From assembly GCF_000413315.1 (NCBI RefSeq), contig NZ_KE340297.1:871698-935697 (forward strand): a stretch of 64,000 nucleotides of DNA, written 5' to 3'. Shown here piece after piece: positions 15,044-26,694 of the stretch. The stretch is from Propionibacterium sp. oral taxon 192 str. F0372. Its GTDB lineage: Bacteria; Actinomycetota; Actinomycetes; Propionibacteriales; Propionibacteriaceae. Position 1 is the stretch's first letter; the number at the start of each line of letters is the position of its first letter. Made by a program: the position numbers and the translations under genes. The notes under the pieces were generated by a model. The model was not told where the DNA came from, made no database searches, and was given only the letters and a program-made list of their open reading frames with translations.

Positions 15044-16927
15044 TCACCAGCTGGAGGCACCACCACCGCCTCCGCCACCGCCCGCAGAACCACCGGAGAA
15101 CCCTCCCCCACCACTGGAGAAGCTTCCCCCGCCACCACCACTGGCGAAATCGGAGCCGGTAGATGTCATATCGGAAACCACCGATACGAGGAACAGACCA
15201 TTGCGGAAGCTGGACCAGTCACCCATGTACCAGTTGGGCAGGCGGCCCTCGAAGACGTTCAGCGTCGAGCAGATGTTAACCCACCCCTGGGCTTGGCCGA
15301 CGGCGATCGCCCACGGCAGAAGCTCAGAGAACATGTCTCGGGAGGGATCGAGCACCACCTGATCGGCTTTGCCTGCCCGTAGCCAGTCACGATAGGCCCT
15401 GACCTGTGCGGCGGCCGTGCTGCCGGTCGAGGTCAGTTGAGCAGGGTTGGTGTACTTGCGGATAAACAACCCACCGATCACCAAGGGAATCACCAGGCCC
15501 AGCAGACCGAACATGACGATGAAAAAGCCTTCTCCCGCAACCTCACCCAAGACACTGAAGAACCCCGTGAACATGAATCCCATGAACGCGAGCGGTACCA
15601 GGAGGAGAGCCATCAGTGGGGAAACCCCTCGGACGAATCCCCGGCTGGGTCGTTTGATGAGCCCACGCTCGGCGGCGAGTTGGTTGGCTGCCCCAAGGAC
15701 CACATTTCCTGCCTGCAGCAGACGGTCCCGGTCCAGGGTGACGACGTCATTTCCCTTGCCCAGGCGGCCTCGGAAGAGAACCTGAATGAATTGTTCCTCC
15801 CAAGGGGCCTTCGGCAGGTACGGGTTCACCAGCCGTACCCGGGTGGTGCCGTCGCCCAGCTCATCGCCGATGCTGACGATGCCCCTGACCGCCAGGTCGA
15901 CCAACTCGGCCGTCAACTCGGGATTGCCTACCTTCCCATCGAGCAGCAATCCGCTGAGTACCACTGGCATCTCTGGAAGGCTCGGCGGCTGCTGATACTG
16001 CCCAGATGCGGTGGCATCGTCCGGCCCCGTATCGCTGTCGGGGAGCGGGGGCTCGTCAGCACGTCGACGCTTGGTGATCCGTACCACGACAGCCATCACC
16101 GCGGTGGCGACAACCCCTATCACCCCGCCCTTCATCAGGCCCAGCAGCACATCAGGCAGCGGGGCCTTTTCCAGATGGGGCTGGTTGTCGGCCACCAGCC
16201 CGGGAGTAATCGCGACGACGATGGTCAATATCTCGCCAGACTTCTTCGTGGTCTGAGTGAACATCGCATCCCTGCCGCTGGTTGAGGCCGAAGTGCAACT
16301 CTGCGTTGAACCCACAGGCCCGGTGTAGCAGGCGACCTGCTGGGCGCCCCCGGGCACGCTCACCTCCACCTGTGTCGAATCCACCAGCGGGGTGTCTGAT
16401 CCCAGCGCATCCCAGTACAGCTCGTCGTGGTCGTCGACGTGCCGCAGTGCCCCTGAGACCACATAGGAAACCGTGTAGGTCGCAGTCGGGGTACTCACCG
16501 TGCGCGATGGATCACCGATGCGTACCCGCTTGGTGCAATGCCGCTTGTCGGTCCGGCAACTATCGGTGACCTGGGGCCCTGCGGAAGAGTTCGGTCCGCT
16601 CACCTTAATGTCGGTGATCTCATAGACCGCATCCTGGCGTCCCTTGCCGTCCTCGAAAGGTTCCCTGGTCACCAAATCCCGGTTGATGCCGTGGCGCCCC
16701 GAGCTGTCGCCGAAACGCCACACCAAGGTCTCACTCACATGCAGCAGGCCCTGTTCATCGACCCGGTAATCGATCCGCCAGGAATCAACCTTATCATCGG
16801 GCGTCGCCCTGGCCGGGAGCGCCGTGAGACAACTCGACAAGATCATGAACAGTAAAGCGATGACCCCGACGGGCAACCGGAGCGCAACGCCATGGGAACG
16901 GAGGAATGACATCCGAGCCTCCATCAA
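15044..16927 (-). CDS. DUF2207 membrane protein with Gly/Ser-rich tail
   Basis: The 627-aa protein starts with a signal peptide (LPVGVIALLFMILSSCLTALPARA) followed by an extracellular DUF2207 domain (SWRIDYRVDEQGLLHVSETLVWRFG). One membrane segment occurs near residues 260-285 and a pair near 430-485 (LMALLLVPLAFMGFMF, FFIVMFGLLGLVIPLVIGG). The C-terminus is almost pure Gly/Ser (GGGGSFSSGGGG pattern) ending in ASSW, as is usual for this family. The start may be at Met1 or Met6. The family is widespread in Gram-positive bacteria but its job is not known. It is divergent from the acyltransferase gene. Confidence 0.87.
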   Translation of the reverse strand: MMEARMSFLRSHGVALRLPVGVIALLFMILSSCLTALPARATPDDKVDSWRIDYRVDEQGLLHVSETLVWRFGDSSGRHGINRDLVTREPFEDGKGRQDAVYEITDIKVSGPNSSAGPQVTDSCRTDKRHCTKRVRIGDPSRTVSTPTATYTVSYVVSGALRHVDDHDELYWDALGSDTPLVDSTQVEVSVPGGAQQVACYTGPVGSTQSCTSASTSGRDAMFTQTTKKSGEILTIVVAITPGLVADNQPHLEKAPLPDVLLGLMKGGVIGVVATAVMAVVVRITKRRRADEPPLPDSDTGPDDATASGQYQQPPSLPEMPVVLSGLLLDGKVGNPELTAELVDLAVRGIVSIGDELGDGTTRVRLVNPYLPKAPWEEQFIQVLFRGRLGKGNDVVTLDRDRLLQAGNVVLGAANQLAAERGLIKRPSRGFVRGVSPLMALLLVPLAFMGFMFTGFFSVLGEVAGEGFFIVMFGLLGLVIPLVIGGLFIRKYTNPAQLTSTGSTAAAQVRAYRDWLRAGKADQVVLDPSRDMFSELLPWAIAVGQAQGWVNICSTLNVFEGRLPNWYMGDWSSFRNGLFLVSVVSDMTSTGSDFASGGGGGSFSSGGGGFSGGSAGGGGGGGGASSW

Positions 16928-17114
16928 CAGCGGGGTGCGGTCGTTGCGAGTTTACGCCGAACCGCCCGGGCCAGCACCACACCCACAATCCCGGGTCCGG
17001 TCATGACCATCGCGGACAGGAGCGTCTCTCCCGCCTGGGAAACCGATGGCAGGATCACGAAGTGCACGGGTTCGTGATAGCGTCGCCCAAGCAATCCCCA
17101 CAACGAGGAAATCG

Positions 17115-19151
17115 ATGCCGCCAATCTTCTTCAACCGCGAAGCTGCTCGCCGACGAAGTTCTCGGCGGTTCATGCCGGAGATCCAGGCGTTGCGCGCGAT
17201 CGCCGTCGGGCTGGTCGTCGCCTTCCATTTGTATCCCACTAAGTGGTTTGCTAGCGGCTTCGTTGGGGTCGATGTCTTTTTTGTCATCTCTGGCTACCTG
17301 ATCACCTCCCACCTGCTCAAGGAGATGGACCGCACCGGTACCGTCCGGTTGACGAATTTCTATGCCCGGCGCATCCGCCGCCTGTTGCCGGCCAGTCTCA
17401 TGGTGCTTGCCATCTCCTTCGTCGCCAGTGCGATGCTGCTCCCGGAGCGATTCCAACTGGCCACCGCCAGGGAGATCGTGGCGTCGACCTTCTATGTGGA
17501 GAACCTATGGCTGGCAAAGAAGGCGATCACCTACTCAGCCTCGAATGACACAGCATCGGCGGTGCAACACTATTGGTCGCTGTCCACCGAAGAGCAGTTC
17601 TACATGATCTGGCCCGCCCTGATCCTGCTGGGGCTGTGGGCTGCCCGGCACTGGCTGCGTGGCCACACCGTCAAAACCGTAGCCCTGCTGCTGGTCGTGG
17701 TCATGGTGGTCTCCCTGGCCTTCTGCACTTGGCACACCTGGACCGACCAGTCGGCCGCCTATTTCTTCACCCCAACCCGGGTCTGGGAATTTGCCATTGG
17801 TGGGCTGACCTCGTTTTTCCTGCGGGTGTGGGCACCCGATCGGACCGGGGCACTCGTGCTTCGCTGGGGTGGGCTGGCAGCGATCCTGGCAGGCGGGATG
17901 CTGCTCGGGCAGGTCGCCTTCCCGGGGCTGTGGGCACTATTGCCGACGGTCGGCGCCGCAGCCGTCATCATCGCCGGTGACACCGGCTCCCGGGATCCAC
18001 TCAGTTGGGTCTCCAATCTCCGCTTCGTGCAGTGGATCGGTGATATCTCCTACGCGGTCTACCTGTGGCACTGGCCTTTCATTGCCCTGCTGCCCTTCGT
18101 TCTCGGACCCCTGCACTGGTATCACAAGGCAGGCATTCTGGCCGTCACCTTGTTCCTGTCGCACTTCACCCGCAAATGGGTCGAGATACCGGGCCAGACG
18201 CATCCATGGCTGCAGACCTCCAATCGCAAGACCTTCATCGTGACGGCCATCGCGATGGCCCTCATCGCCGGGTCAGCGCTCGCCTATGTCCCAGCCCGCA
18301 AGTGGTACCAGGACAGGACCCTGGAACGTCTGGCCGGTGAGCTCGGCCAGGATCCCTGCGTTGGGGCTGGTGCCGCCGCCAACCGGGAGCTGTGTGGGGC
18401 CGACCCCTACTCGGCGCCACCCGGCTACGAAGTCTCGGAGACCGACGCACCCTGGGGCATCGCCGATTGCGATGGTGACCCTCGCGTCTGCTGGTCGGGG
18501 GAGCGCCCCGCCAAAGTGCTCGCCCTGGTCGGGGATTCCCACGCCGAATCCATGTACCATGCGATCAAAGCGCTGGCCGACGAAGCAGGCTGGGGTGTGG
18601 TGTTGTTCTTCGAGGGCGGGTGCCCGGCCACCTATGGTGACTCCGACTCCTTCTACAACCAACCCCGCCCGTCTCAGCAGTGCAAGGATTTCGCCCACCG
18701 GGTGACCAACCAGCTACGGGAATTGCAGCCAGACATGGTTGTCACAACGGCTTTCACCGGTTCGGGATTCGTCTCGGAAGCCAATGCGATCGAGGGATTC
18801 CACGCCCTGTGGCGGGAATGGACCGAGTTCACAACGGTCACCGTGTTGCGAGACTACCCGTGGACCACCGGCATGAACATGCCCGACTGCCTGGCTTCTC
18901 ATCCCGGCAACCAGATGGGTTGCGCCACCGACAAGACCACCGCGATGCGTACCGATCTGCAGTACGAGGCTGCGCTGACCGCCGACGACCCGAAGGTCAA
19001 GGCCATCGACCTGTCCGACCTATTCTGCGACGACCAGCGCTGCTATCCGGTCATCGGTGGACTTCCGGTCTACTACGACCACGACCACATCACCCGGACC
19101 TTCTCCAAGAGCCTGGCGCAGCCGCTGCGCGACCCTCTGGGCCTGGACTAA
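17115..19151 (+). CDS. OatA/OafA-like membrane O-acyltransferase with SGNH domain
   Basis: The protein of about 678 aa has an N-terminal Acyltransferase_3 domain starting EIQALRAIAVGLVVAFHLYP, with some ten membrane segments and the conserved FVGVDVFFVISGYLIT and STEEQFYMIWP motifs. A periplasm-side SGNH domain follows (block I LVGDSHAES, block V YYDHDHIT). Such enzymes move acyl groups across the membrane onto cell-wall glycans or peptidoglycan. The start at 17115 follows GAGGAA; the extension to 17046 is unsupported. It lies among polysaccharide genes, so an envelope glycan is the likely target. Confidence 0.92.
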   Translation: MPPIFFNREAARRRSSRRFMPEIQALRAIAVGLVVAFHLYPTKWFASGFVGVDVFFVISGYLITSHLLKEMDRTGTVRLTNFYARRIRRLLPASLMVLAISFVASAMLLPERFQLATAREIVASTFYVENLWLAKKAITYSASNDTASAVQHYWSLSTEEQFYMIWPALILLGLWAARHWLRGHTVKTVALLLVVVMVVSLAFCTWHTWTDQSAAYFFTPTRVWEFAIGGLTSFFLRVWAPDRTGALVLRWGGLAAILAGGMLLGQVAFPGLWALLPTVGAAAVIIAGDTGSRDPLSWVSNLRFVQWIGDISYAVYLWHWPFIALLPFVLGPLHWYHKAGILAVTLFLSHFTRKWVEIPGQTHPWLQTSNRKTFIVTAIAMALIAGSALAYVPARKWYQDRTLERLAGELGQDPCVGAGAAANRELCGADPYSAPPGYEVSETDAPWGIADCDGDPRVCWSGERPAKVLALVGDSHAESMYHAIKALADEAGWGVVLFFEGGCPATYGDSDSFYNQPRPSQQCKDFAHRVTNQLRELQPDMVVTTAFTGSGFVSEANAIEGFHALWREWTEFTTVTVLRDYPWTTGMNMPDCLASHPGNQMGCATDKTTAMRTDLQYEAALTADDPKVKAIDLSDLFCDDQRCYPVIGGLPVYYDHDHITRTFSKSLAQPLRDPLGLD

Positions 19152-19443
19152 CATCACCGTGATGATTCCTGGCGGCCATACCTGATCCGTGTCTACACTG
19201 GAGGCAGGAGGCCGGTGACAAGAGCCCCAGGGGGGCGTTTCCAGCAATGGATAGCCGGTCTCCATCGTTTTCTTCTCAGTCCCACGGGGCATAGCAAGAG
19301 CGCTGGATCGGCCGCATCACATCCGGGTACCACCGACATGGTTTCTGATTCATGTCACGCTGCCAAGCCCGCATGCAATAGTCAGCAACTTGTATTCCCC
19401 AGGCGCTGCGCGCCCTCACATGCAGCCAGTAACCCCCACAATC
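19152..19443. other. Convergent intergenic region without a gene
   Basis: These 292 bases separate two genes that converge. I see only a short palindrome just after the acyltransferase stop (CATCACCGTGATG, 19152-19164). No strong T-tailed terminator and no open frame with family resemblance is visible. Confidence 0.5.
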
Positions 19444-21459
19444 TCAGCCGCAGGCGACCACCCGGTACAGGGATGCGTCACCGTGCCGGTCTACCAGTTC
19501 GAAACCCGGAGTCGAGGCCAGGTTGCGCCAGCCTGGGTAGTTGATCCGGGTGTTGTTGATCATCTGGCGTTGGCCGAAGTCGAGAACCCACATGGCGCGG
19601 CGGGCTCTCAACACCTCACACACCTTGGGATTAGTGGTGATCTCGTTGAGGTCCTGGGTGATCACCCGCTGCTCGGGGGTGGAGGACGACGGAATGTGCT
19701 TCTCCAGGACCTGCACCCCGGTGAGCGGGTAGATCATCGAGCTGCCGTTCCACGGGTTCACCACGACCTGCTCACCTTCGGGAATCACCTGTGCCGCGTT
19801 CATGATCACCTGATACTCGTCGGCGGTCACCAACGGCGAATCATCCGCGATCTCGTAGCGGTCGCGCACCCATTCGACCATCTTCGCCTGGTTCGGATCG
19901 AGCTGGGTTGCCGGAACGATCAGCCCCACCACGACGACGGGAACCCACACGCTCGTCGCCACCCGTTGCAGCCGTCCCCAGCCCAGCAACCATTGCACGA
20001 CGGTAACCACGGCCAACACCGCCAAAGGCACAGCAGTGACCGGCAGCATCGCGCCCAGCCGGTAGTTGTCGTTGTACCAGGGGCCGACGAACAGGTAGCG
20101 CATCGCCCCTTGCAACTGGGCGCCAGCTACTAGCCATAGAAAGACCAAAAGCAGGTGGATGAGGGCGATCACCTTGTACTTCGGGGAACGCCAGGCGATG
20201 ACCAGCCCAATCAGGGCGAGCCCCGAGCCCAGCAGCGGGATGGTGGCATCCATCGGGGAGATGGTGACCGACTCGATCATGGCGTCGAGCATGCTGCGCT
20301 GCGGACCCCAGGTGGCTACCTCGCGGACCGGGCGGATGACCAGGAACAAGCCGATGGCTGCGGCAATCCATACCACGGCGAACCCGATCCGCAACCAACC
20401 CAACGGTGCCAGCCGTCCCACATCGATCAGTTCCCGCACCTGTGGGGCGGCCCACGCCGCGATGGCGACGATGCCGACGACGGAGATGACGGTCAGCGCG
20501 ACGTTGGGATGCACCAACCCGGCACCAATCATGCCGATCACGGCAGTGGTCAGAGCCGCGGCGGGTTGGATACGCGGGCCGGTGCCGAATCCCAGCAAGG
20601 ACGTCATCAAAGCCAGCAGGCTGGGCAGCAGGCACAGCCCGAGCAGATTCGGGTAGAGCACACCGTAGCCAACGAGCATGTGCGGGAATGCGGCGAAGGC
20701 CGGAGCCAACGCCCCGGTCGCCGCGAGAACCAAAGGCTCGTCACGAAATAGCGTCACCGCCAAGGCAATGCAGCCGAAGGCCCACACCACACTGATCGCG
20801 ACCAGCACCAGCCCGTTCGTCCCAGTCACCACGTCGTCGCTGCCCATCGTGCGCAGGCACAGCGACACCACGTCGTGCCATGCCGACGGGTAGAAGTAAC
20901 CAGACCCGTCGGTGCTCGTCACACCCATTTTCAGCGATGATCCGTTGCCGGTGTCCAGGATCCAGCGCACCGCGCTGAGGTGGTAGACGTTGTCATAGGT
21001 CTGGGAGAACCAGTCGGGAGAACCAATCATCTGTATCCCACGCACCACCATGATGACCGCGGTGACCCCTACACCGGCGACGGTCCACCAGACGGTGGTT
21101 CTGGTTGGGGCATCCTCCCCGGGAGCACTCAGCCACGAAATCTTGGTGAGCAGCTTCGTCGCACCGAAAGGGGCATCCTCCCCGGGAGCACTCAGCCACG
21201 AAATCTTGGTGAGCAGCTTCGTCGCACCGAAACCGGCCCCCGTGACGATGGCCGTCATGACGAGCATCGGAAGCAATCCCCAGCCAATGCCGAGCAGGTT
21301 CGCGGCGATGGCGGCCATCGCCGCGGTCGCGACGCTGCCCAGCGGGGAGAACAGGATCGCAGCACGCAACTGCAGCCCGGATGCCAGACCGATGAGGGTA
21401 CCCGGAATCACCAGAATGCCGAGCGTCATGAGCGCGAACGGCACAACCTCAATCCACAT
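19444..21459 (-). CDS. Large polytopic membrane protein (GT-C-like) with internal duplication
   Basis: The 671-aa protein has roughly 15 hydrophobic segments and an extracellular C-terminal domain of about 150 residues (from about GEQVVVNPWNGSSM to RVVACG). This resembles actinobacterial DUF6541 proteins, which are often placed with lipid-linked sugar transferases. A perfect 63-bp in-frame duplication encodes two copies of a 21-residue stretch (GATKLLTKISWLSAPGEDAP) after the third membrane segment. It is the last gene of the glf-glfT2-wzm-wzt operon, so it probably modifies or assembles the galactan-type polymer. The enzymatic role is inferred. Confidence 0.78.
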   Translation of the reverse strand: MWIEVVPFALMTLGILVIPGTLIGLASGLQLRAAILFSPLGSVATAAMAAIAANLLGIGWGLLPMLVMTAIVTGAGFGATKLLTKISWLSAPGEDAPFGATKLLTKISWLSAPGEDAPTRTTVWWTVAGVGVTAVIMVVRGIQMIGSPDWFSQTYDNVYHLSAVRWILDTGNGSSLKMGVTSTDGSGYFYPSAWHDVVSLCLRTMGSDDVVTGTNGLVLVAISVVWAFGCIALAVTLFRDEPLVLAATGALAPAFAAFPHMLVGYGVLYPNLLGLCLLPSLLALMTSLLGFGTGPRIQPAAALTTAVIGMIGAGLVHPNVALTVISVVGIVAIAAWAAPQVRELIDVGRLAPLGWLRIGFAVVWIAAAIGLFLVIRPVREVATWGPQRSMLDAMIESVTISPMDATIPLLGSGLALIGLVIAWRSPKYKVIALIHLLLVFLWLVAGAQLQGAMRYLFVGPWYNDNYRLGAMLPVTAVPLAVLAVVTVVQWLLGWGRLQRVATSVWVPVVVVGLIVPATQLDPNQAKMVEWVRDRYEIADDSPLVTADEYQVIMNAAQVIPEGEQVVVNPWNGSSMIYPLTGVQVLEKHIPSSSTPEQRVITQDLNEITTNPKVCEVLRARRAMWVLDFGQRQMINNTRINYPGWRNLASTPGFELVDRHGDASLYRVVACG
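21107..21232. repeat. Perfect 63-bp tandem duplication inside a coding region
   Basis: Bases 21107-21169 and 21170-21232 are identical 63-bp units. The length is a multiple of three, so the reading frame of the membrane protein is kept and 21 residues are repeated. Perfect identity points to a recent slippage/duplication event or an assembly artefact. Confidence 0.93.
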
Positions 21460-21468
21460 GACTACCTC

Positions 21469-22218
21469 TCATCCGTCGAGAGCTCGAAGATAATCGACAG
21501 CCTCGTTGATGTCCGCATCAAGGAGCAACTGACCGTTGCGCAACACGATCCCACGCTCGCACACCGTCTTGATCAGGTCTAGATCATGCGAGACCACCAT
21601 GAGGGTCTGTCCGGAGGCCCGCAATTCGAGCATTTTATCGATACACTTGCGCTGGAAGGGTTCATCGCCCACGGCCAGCACCTCATCGACGAGGAATAGG
21701 TCGGGGTTCGAGTGAACCGCGATGGAAAAGGCCAGACGCATGTACATGCCCGAGGAATAGAATTTCACCTCGGTATCGATGAACTTCTCAATGCCGGAGA
21801 ACTCAACGATGGAATCGAACCGGTCATCGACCTCGGCTTCGTCCAGGCCCAAGATGGCGGCATTCAGGTAGACGTTCTCCCGCCCGGTGAGGTCGGGGTG
21901 CATCCCAGCACCCACCTCAATGAGCCCGGCGACCCGGCCACGCACCTGCACGCTGCCCTCATCGGGCAGCAGCACCCCGGAGACCAGTTTGAGGGTGGTG
22001 GACTTCCCGGAACCGTTGAACCCGAGCAGAGCGACGGATTCACCCTGGTGGATATCGAAGCTGACGTCATCGAGGGCGTTGAAGGTCTCCGAAAAGTCGC
22101 CTTTGCGTCCGGTCGCCAGCCATACAACGTATTCCTTGATGGAGCGGGTGTGCCGCAGGTCGAATGCCTTGGTGACATTCGCCAGCCGGGCCATGAGCAA
22201 TCGCGAATCGTCCATCAC
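21469..22218 (-). CDS. wzt: Polysaccharide ABC exporter, ATP-binding subunit (Wzt/TagH/RfbE type)
   Basis: The 249-aa ATPase has Walker A LLGFNGSGKSTTLKL, the polysaccharide-export signature YSSGMYMRLAFSIAV and Walker B DLFLVDEVLAVGDEPF. It lacks a C-terminal carbohydrate-binding extension, so export probably does not depend on recognition of a modified glycan end. With the Wzm-type permease (4-bp overlap) it should flip a lipid-linked galactan across the membrane, like the mycobacterial Rv3781/Rv3783 pair. It stands directly downstream of glf and glfT2. Confidence 0.92.
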   Translation of the reverse strand: MMDDSRLLMARLANVTKAFDLRHTRSIKEYVVWLATGRKGDFSETFNALDDVSFDIHQGESVALLGFNGSGKSTTLKLVSGVLLPDEGSVQVRGRVAGLIEVGAGMHPDLTGRENVYLNAAILGLDEAEVDDRFDSIVEFSGIEKFIDTEVKFYSSGMYMRLAFSIAVHSNPDLFLVDEVLAVGDEPFQRKCIDKMLELRASGQTLMVVSHDLDLIKTVCERGIVLRNGQLLLDADINEAVDYLRALDG

Positions 22219-23102
22219 AGCTCCTGGGCGAATTTGCCCTCAAGGCGATGGAAGACCAGTTGACCACACAGCAGCAAGGCGACGCCGATCACCACAGCGA
22301 TACCGAGCAACATCCCAATACCGCCCGGCATCAGCGAGGCCTGCGAAGTCCCGGGGGCCACGACCCCTTCCAGGGGCACCCAGAAGGCGAAATGAGCCAA
22401 CTCGACGCTCATTGCCAGCGGATTGGCCAGATAGGCGCCGAACACCCATCCGGGGACCGAACTAGCCACCATCGACCACTGGTAGAACACTGGGGAGACC
22501 CAGATGGCCACCATCATGAGCAGCTCGACGAGGTTCTCAGCATCGCGGAAATAGACATTGAAAGCTGCGAACATCAGCCCGAGCCCCAGGGCGAAGATAC
22601 CGACCAGAACCAGCGCTGCGATCGCTGCGAGGATATTCAGCAGACCCGGGCGCCAGCCCATCAGCAGGGCACCCACGACGAGCACGACGATCTGCGGCAC
22701 CACATGGACGAAAGCCACCCACAAGCTGGAGACCGGGAACAGCTCCCGAGGCATGTAGATCTTGCCGACCAGTGGGGCGTTGAAGATGATCGACCGGGTG
22801 GTGTTGAGCATGATCTCGTTGAAGAAGGAGATCATCACCATGCCAGCAAACAGGTACACGACGTAGCCGGGGATGGACCGCCCCAGCCCCAGGAAGTGAC
22901 CCATCGCCACGTAGTAGACCCCCAGCTGCACGGCCGGTTTCACATAGCTCCACACCATGCCGAGCACCGAGCCCCGGTAACGGATCCGCAGTTCCTTCTT
23001 CACCAGGAGTCTCAGCAGGAACCACCACCGGAACAACTCCAGCAGCCCGGCACTATGGCCGGGCGCACGAAGAGGTTGATCGGCAAGAACTGATGATTGC
23101 AC
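22215..23102 (-). CDS. wzm: Polysaccharide ABC exporter, permease subunit (Wzm/TagG/RfbD type)
   Basis: The 295-aa protein has six predicted membrane segments and the ABC-2 polysaccharide-export layout: a cytoplasmic N-terminus with FRWWFLLRLLVKKELRIRYRGSVLGMVWSYVKP, typical of TagG/Wzm proteins, then VVYLFAGMVMISFFNEI and a C-terminal FHRLEGKFAQEL. It should form a channel with the overlapping ATPase gene for lipid-linked galactan. Its start directly follows the glfT2 stop, so polymer synthesis and export are co-transcribed. Confidence 0.92.
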   Translation of the reverse strand: MQSSVLADQPLRAPGHSAGLLELFRWWFLLRLLVKKELRIRYRGSVLGMVWSYVKPAVQLGVYYVAMGHFLGLGRSIPGYVVYLFAGMVMISFFNEIMLNTTRSIIFNAPLVGKIYMPRELFPVSSLWVAFVHVVPQIVVLVVGALLMGWRPGLLNILAAIAALVLVGIFALGLGLMFAAFNVYFRDAENLVELLMMVAIWVSPVFYQWSMVASSVPGWVFGAYLANPLAMSVELAHFAFWVPLEGVVAPGTSQASLMPGGIGMLLGIAVVIGVALLLCGQLVFHRLEGKFAQEL

Positions 23103-25118
23103 CTAGTCGTTCACCTCGGCACGTGCGGAGGCCTGATCGTTCGCGTCGTGGGTGATGCCAAAGGTAGCTTCCCAGGCTTCCAGGGAAGTGATCCGCGGTA
23201 ATGCCTCGCGATACTCGGCCGCCAGCCGGTCCCAGTTCTGCAGGAGTTTGACATGATTGGAGACCGATTCCCCCATCAGCGCCTTGGTCATTTTTGGCTG
23301 GCGCCGGTACCAGCTCAGCCCGGTACCCTCCGCGTTGGAGACCAGAGCCGAATCCCACTGGGCGGTGTTCCACCACTTGTTGTCTTTGTGGGGGATGTGC
23401 ACTTGGGGGTTCTCGGTGGCGTGTTCGTCCATCGGCAGGAACTGCCGCAGCACCGCGAAACCGCCCTTGAGTATCAGCCGCAGCCTGCTCTCGTTGATCG
23501 GCAGGGCCTCGCGGGGATCGTCTTCGTTACGGGCCCGGCGACGCGGTGGCTTCGCGATCTTGGTGGTGCGGATCGGCGGGAAGTTCTCGTATTCCGGCTT
23601 GAGCTGGGAATCCGAGTACTCCTTAGCCATGCCGCGCACCTCGGCATTGCGGGTCACCAGCAGGTCGTGTAGTTGGCTGGGCCCGGCGAGCAGGTCGCGC
23701 TGACCGAGTAGGCGGCCCTGGATCGTGTAGTACTGCATCGACACCAAGTGCTTGAGATCCTGGGTCTGCGAATAGTAGAGAACCTGGCCGCCCTTGGGTC
23801 TACTGGTGTGCAGCATGCAGGTCAGCAGCCGGTTGCGTTCGTGGAAATAGGCCTGCCAGCCGACGAGGTCGTCCTTGTCACCCCAGGCGATGTGCCACAC
23901 GGCAGAGCCTGGCAAAGAGACCGTCGGGAAGCCATGGTCGCGGGCCCTCAAGCCGTATTCGACGTCGTCCCATTTGATGAAGAGCGGCAATGACAGCCCG
24001 ACCTCGCGGATCACTCGGGTGGGGATGAGGCACATCCACCAGCCGTTGTAATCAACGTCGATCCTGGTGTGCATCCACCGCGACTCACGCAGACCGTATT
24101 TGTTGAAATTGTGCGACAGGTACTGGTCGGCACCAGGCACGGTGGGCTGCCAGGTGTTCGGGTCAACGATCTCCCCGAAGGTATGCAGGGATGTGCGGTT
24201 CAGCAGGTCGAACATGTGTCCGCCAACAAGGGTTGGGCTCTTGCACATGTCGGCGAAGGTGGCCAGGCGGATGAACGATTCGGTCTCAATGGAAATGTCG
24301 TCGTCAAGCAGCACGACGTAGTCGCTGAGCCCGCGCACGGTGGACTCGTACTGGCCGCGGGCGAAACCACCCGATCCGCCCATGTTGGGTTGTTCGATGA
24401 CATCAACCAACTCACCTAGGCTGGCCGCTGCCTCGGTATAGCCGGGCTCATCGACGACTTTCTCGGTACCCTGGTCGACGATCAGCACCTGGTCGAGCAC
24501 ACCCAGCAGGTTCGGGTCCTGGCTCATCAAACCCAAGTTGCGCACCACATAGTCAGGCTTGTTATAGGTGGTCGTCGACAAGGTGAGGGTGCCGTGCGGG
24601 CGATCGGACTCGGCCACCCACCACTGGGCGGAATCGAGCACCACCTCGGTGGCGGCGATGATCTCAAACCAGTAGAAACCCCCGTCGCCGAAGGTCTGCA
24701 GCGGCAGGTCGAAGACCGACTGAATGGCATCACCTGCGATGTCGCGGGTGTCGATGCGCAGCGGCACCCCGCGGGCATTGGTGCGGTAGACGGCGATCTG
24801 CCCGGCGCCGGAGGTATTGATCACCAGCCGCACCTCGTTGACGACGGTCCAGCGACGCCAGTAGGAAGCTGCGAAGGCATTGAAATAAGAGCCGAAGCTG
24901 ACCCTTTCCCCGGCGACGATGCGGAAACTGTCGCGACCGAGAATGTTCTCGGGGCGTAGCTGGACGACGTCGTCGTGGTTCTTGTCGACGTACAACGGCA
25001 GGACATCCAAGTCGCCGCCCTGAGGGAAGATGACCCGCGAGGCAATCCGGTACCCCTGTGCGGTGACATGAGAGACATCAGTATCCCACTGCGCAGGGAC
25101 CGGCATCCGTTCAGTCAT
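23103..25118 (-). CDS. glfT2: Galactofuranosyltransferase GlfT2 (galactan polymerase)
   Basis: The protein of about 671 aa has an N-terminal beta-sandwich (VIFPQGGDLDVLPLYVD...) and a GT2 catalytic domain with STTTYNKPDYVVRNL, the metal-binding LLDDDIS, FIKWDDVEYGLRAR and VWHIAWGDKDDLVGWQAYFHERNR. These match the landmarks of mycobacterial GlfT2, which adds alternating beta-1,5 and beta-1,6 galactofuranose units from UDP-Galf. Start is placed at ATG 25118, where GAGG has suitable spacing; a GTG at 25127 overlapping the glf stop is the alternative. Position right after glf (its donor-making enzyme) supports the call strongly. Confidence 0.93.
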   Translation of the reverse strand: MTERMPVPAQWDTDVSHVTAQGYRIASRVIFPQGGDLDVLPLYVDKNHDDVVQLRPENILGRDSFRIVAGERVSFGSYFNAFAASYWRRWTVVNEVRLVINTSGAGQIAVYRTNARGVPLRIDTRDIAGDAIQSVFDLPLQTFGDGGFYWFEIIAATEVVLDSAQWWVAESDRPHGTLTLSTTTYNKPDYVVRNLGLMSQDPNLLGVLDQVLIVDQGTEKVVDEPGYTEAAASLGELVDVIEQPNMGGSGGFARGQYESTVRGLSDYVVLLDDDISIETESFIRLATFADMCKSPTLVGGHMFDLLNRTSLHTFGEIVDPNTWQPTVPGADQYLSHNFNKYGLRESRWMHTRIDVDYNGWWMCLIPTRVIREVGLSLPLFIKWDDVEYGLRARDHGFPTVSLPGSAVWHIAWGDKDDLVGWQAYFHERNRLLTCMLHTSRPKGGQVLYYSQTQDLKHLVSMQYYTIQGRLLGQRDLLAGPSQLHDLLVTRNAEVRGMAKEYSDSQLKPEYENFPPIRTTKIAKPPRRRARNEDDPREALPINESRLRLILKGGFAVLRQFLPMDEHATENPQVHIPHKDNKWWNTAQWDSALVSNAEGTGLSWYRRQPKMTKALMGESVSNHVKLLQNWDRLAAEYREALPRITSLEAWEATFGITHDANDQASARAEVND

Positions 25119-25123
25119 GACAC

Positions 25124-26694
<1,571 letters not shown>

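Noticed and set aside
21107-21232. CRISPR array
   Set aside because: Only two adjacent identical units with no spacer, inside a coding frame and in phase; this is a tandem duplication.
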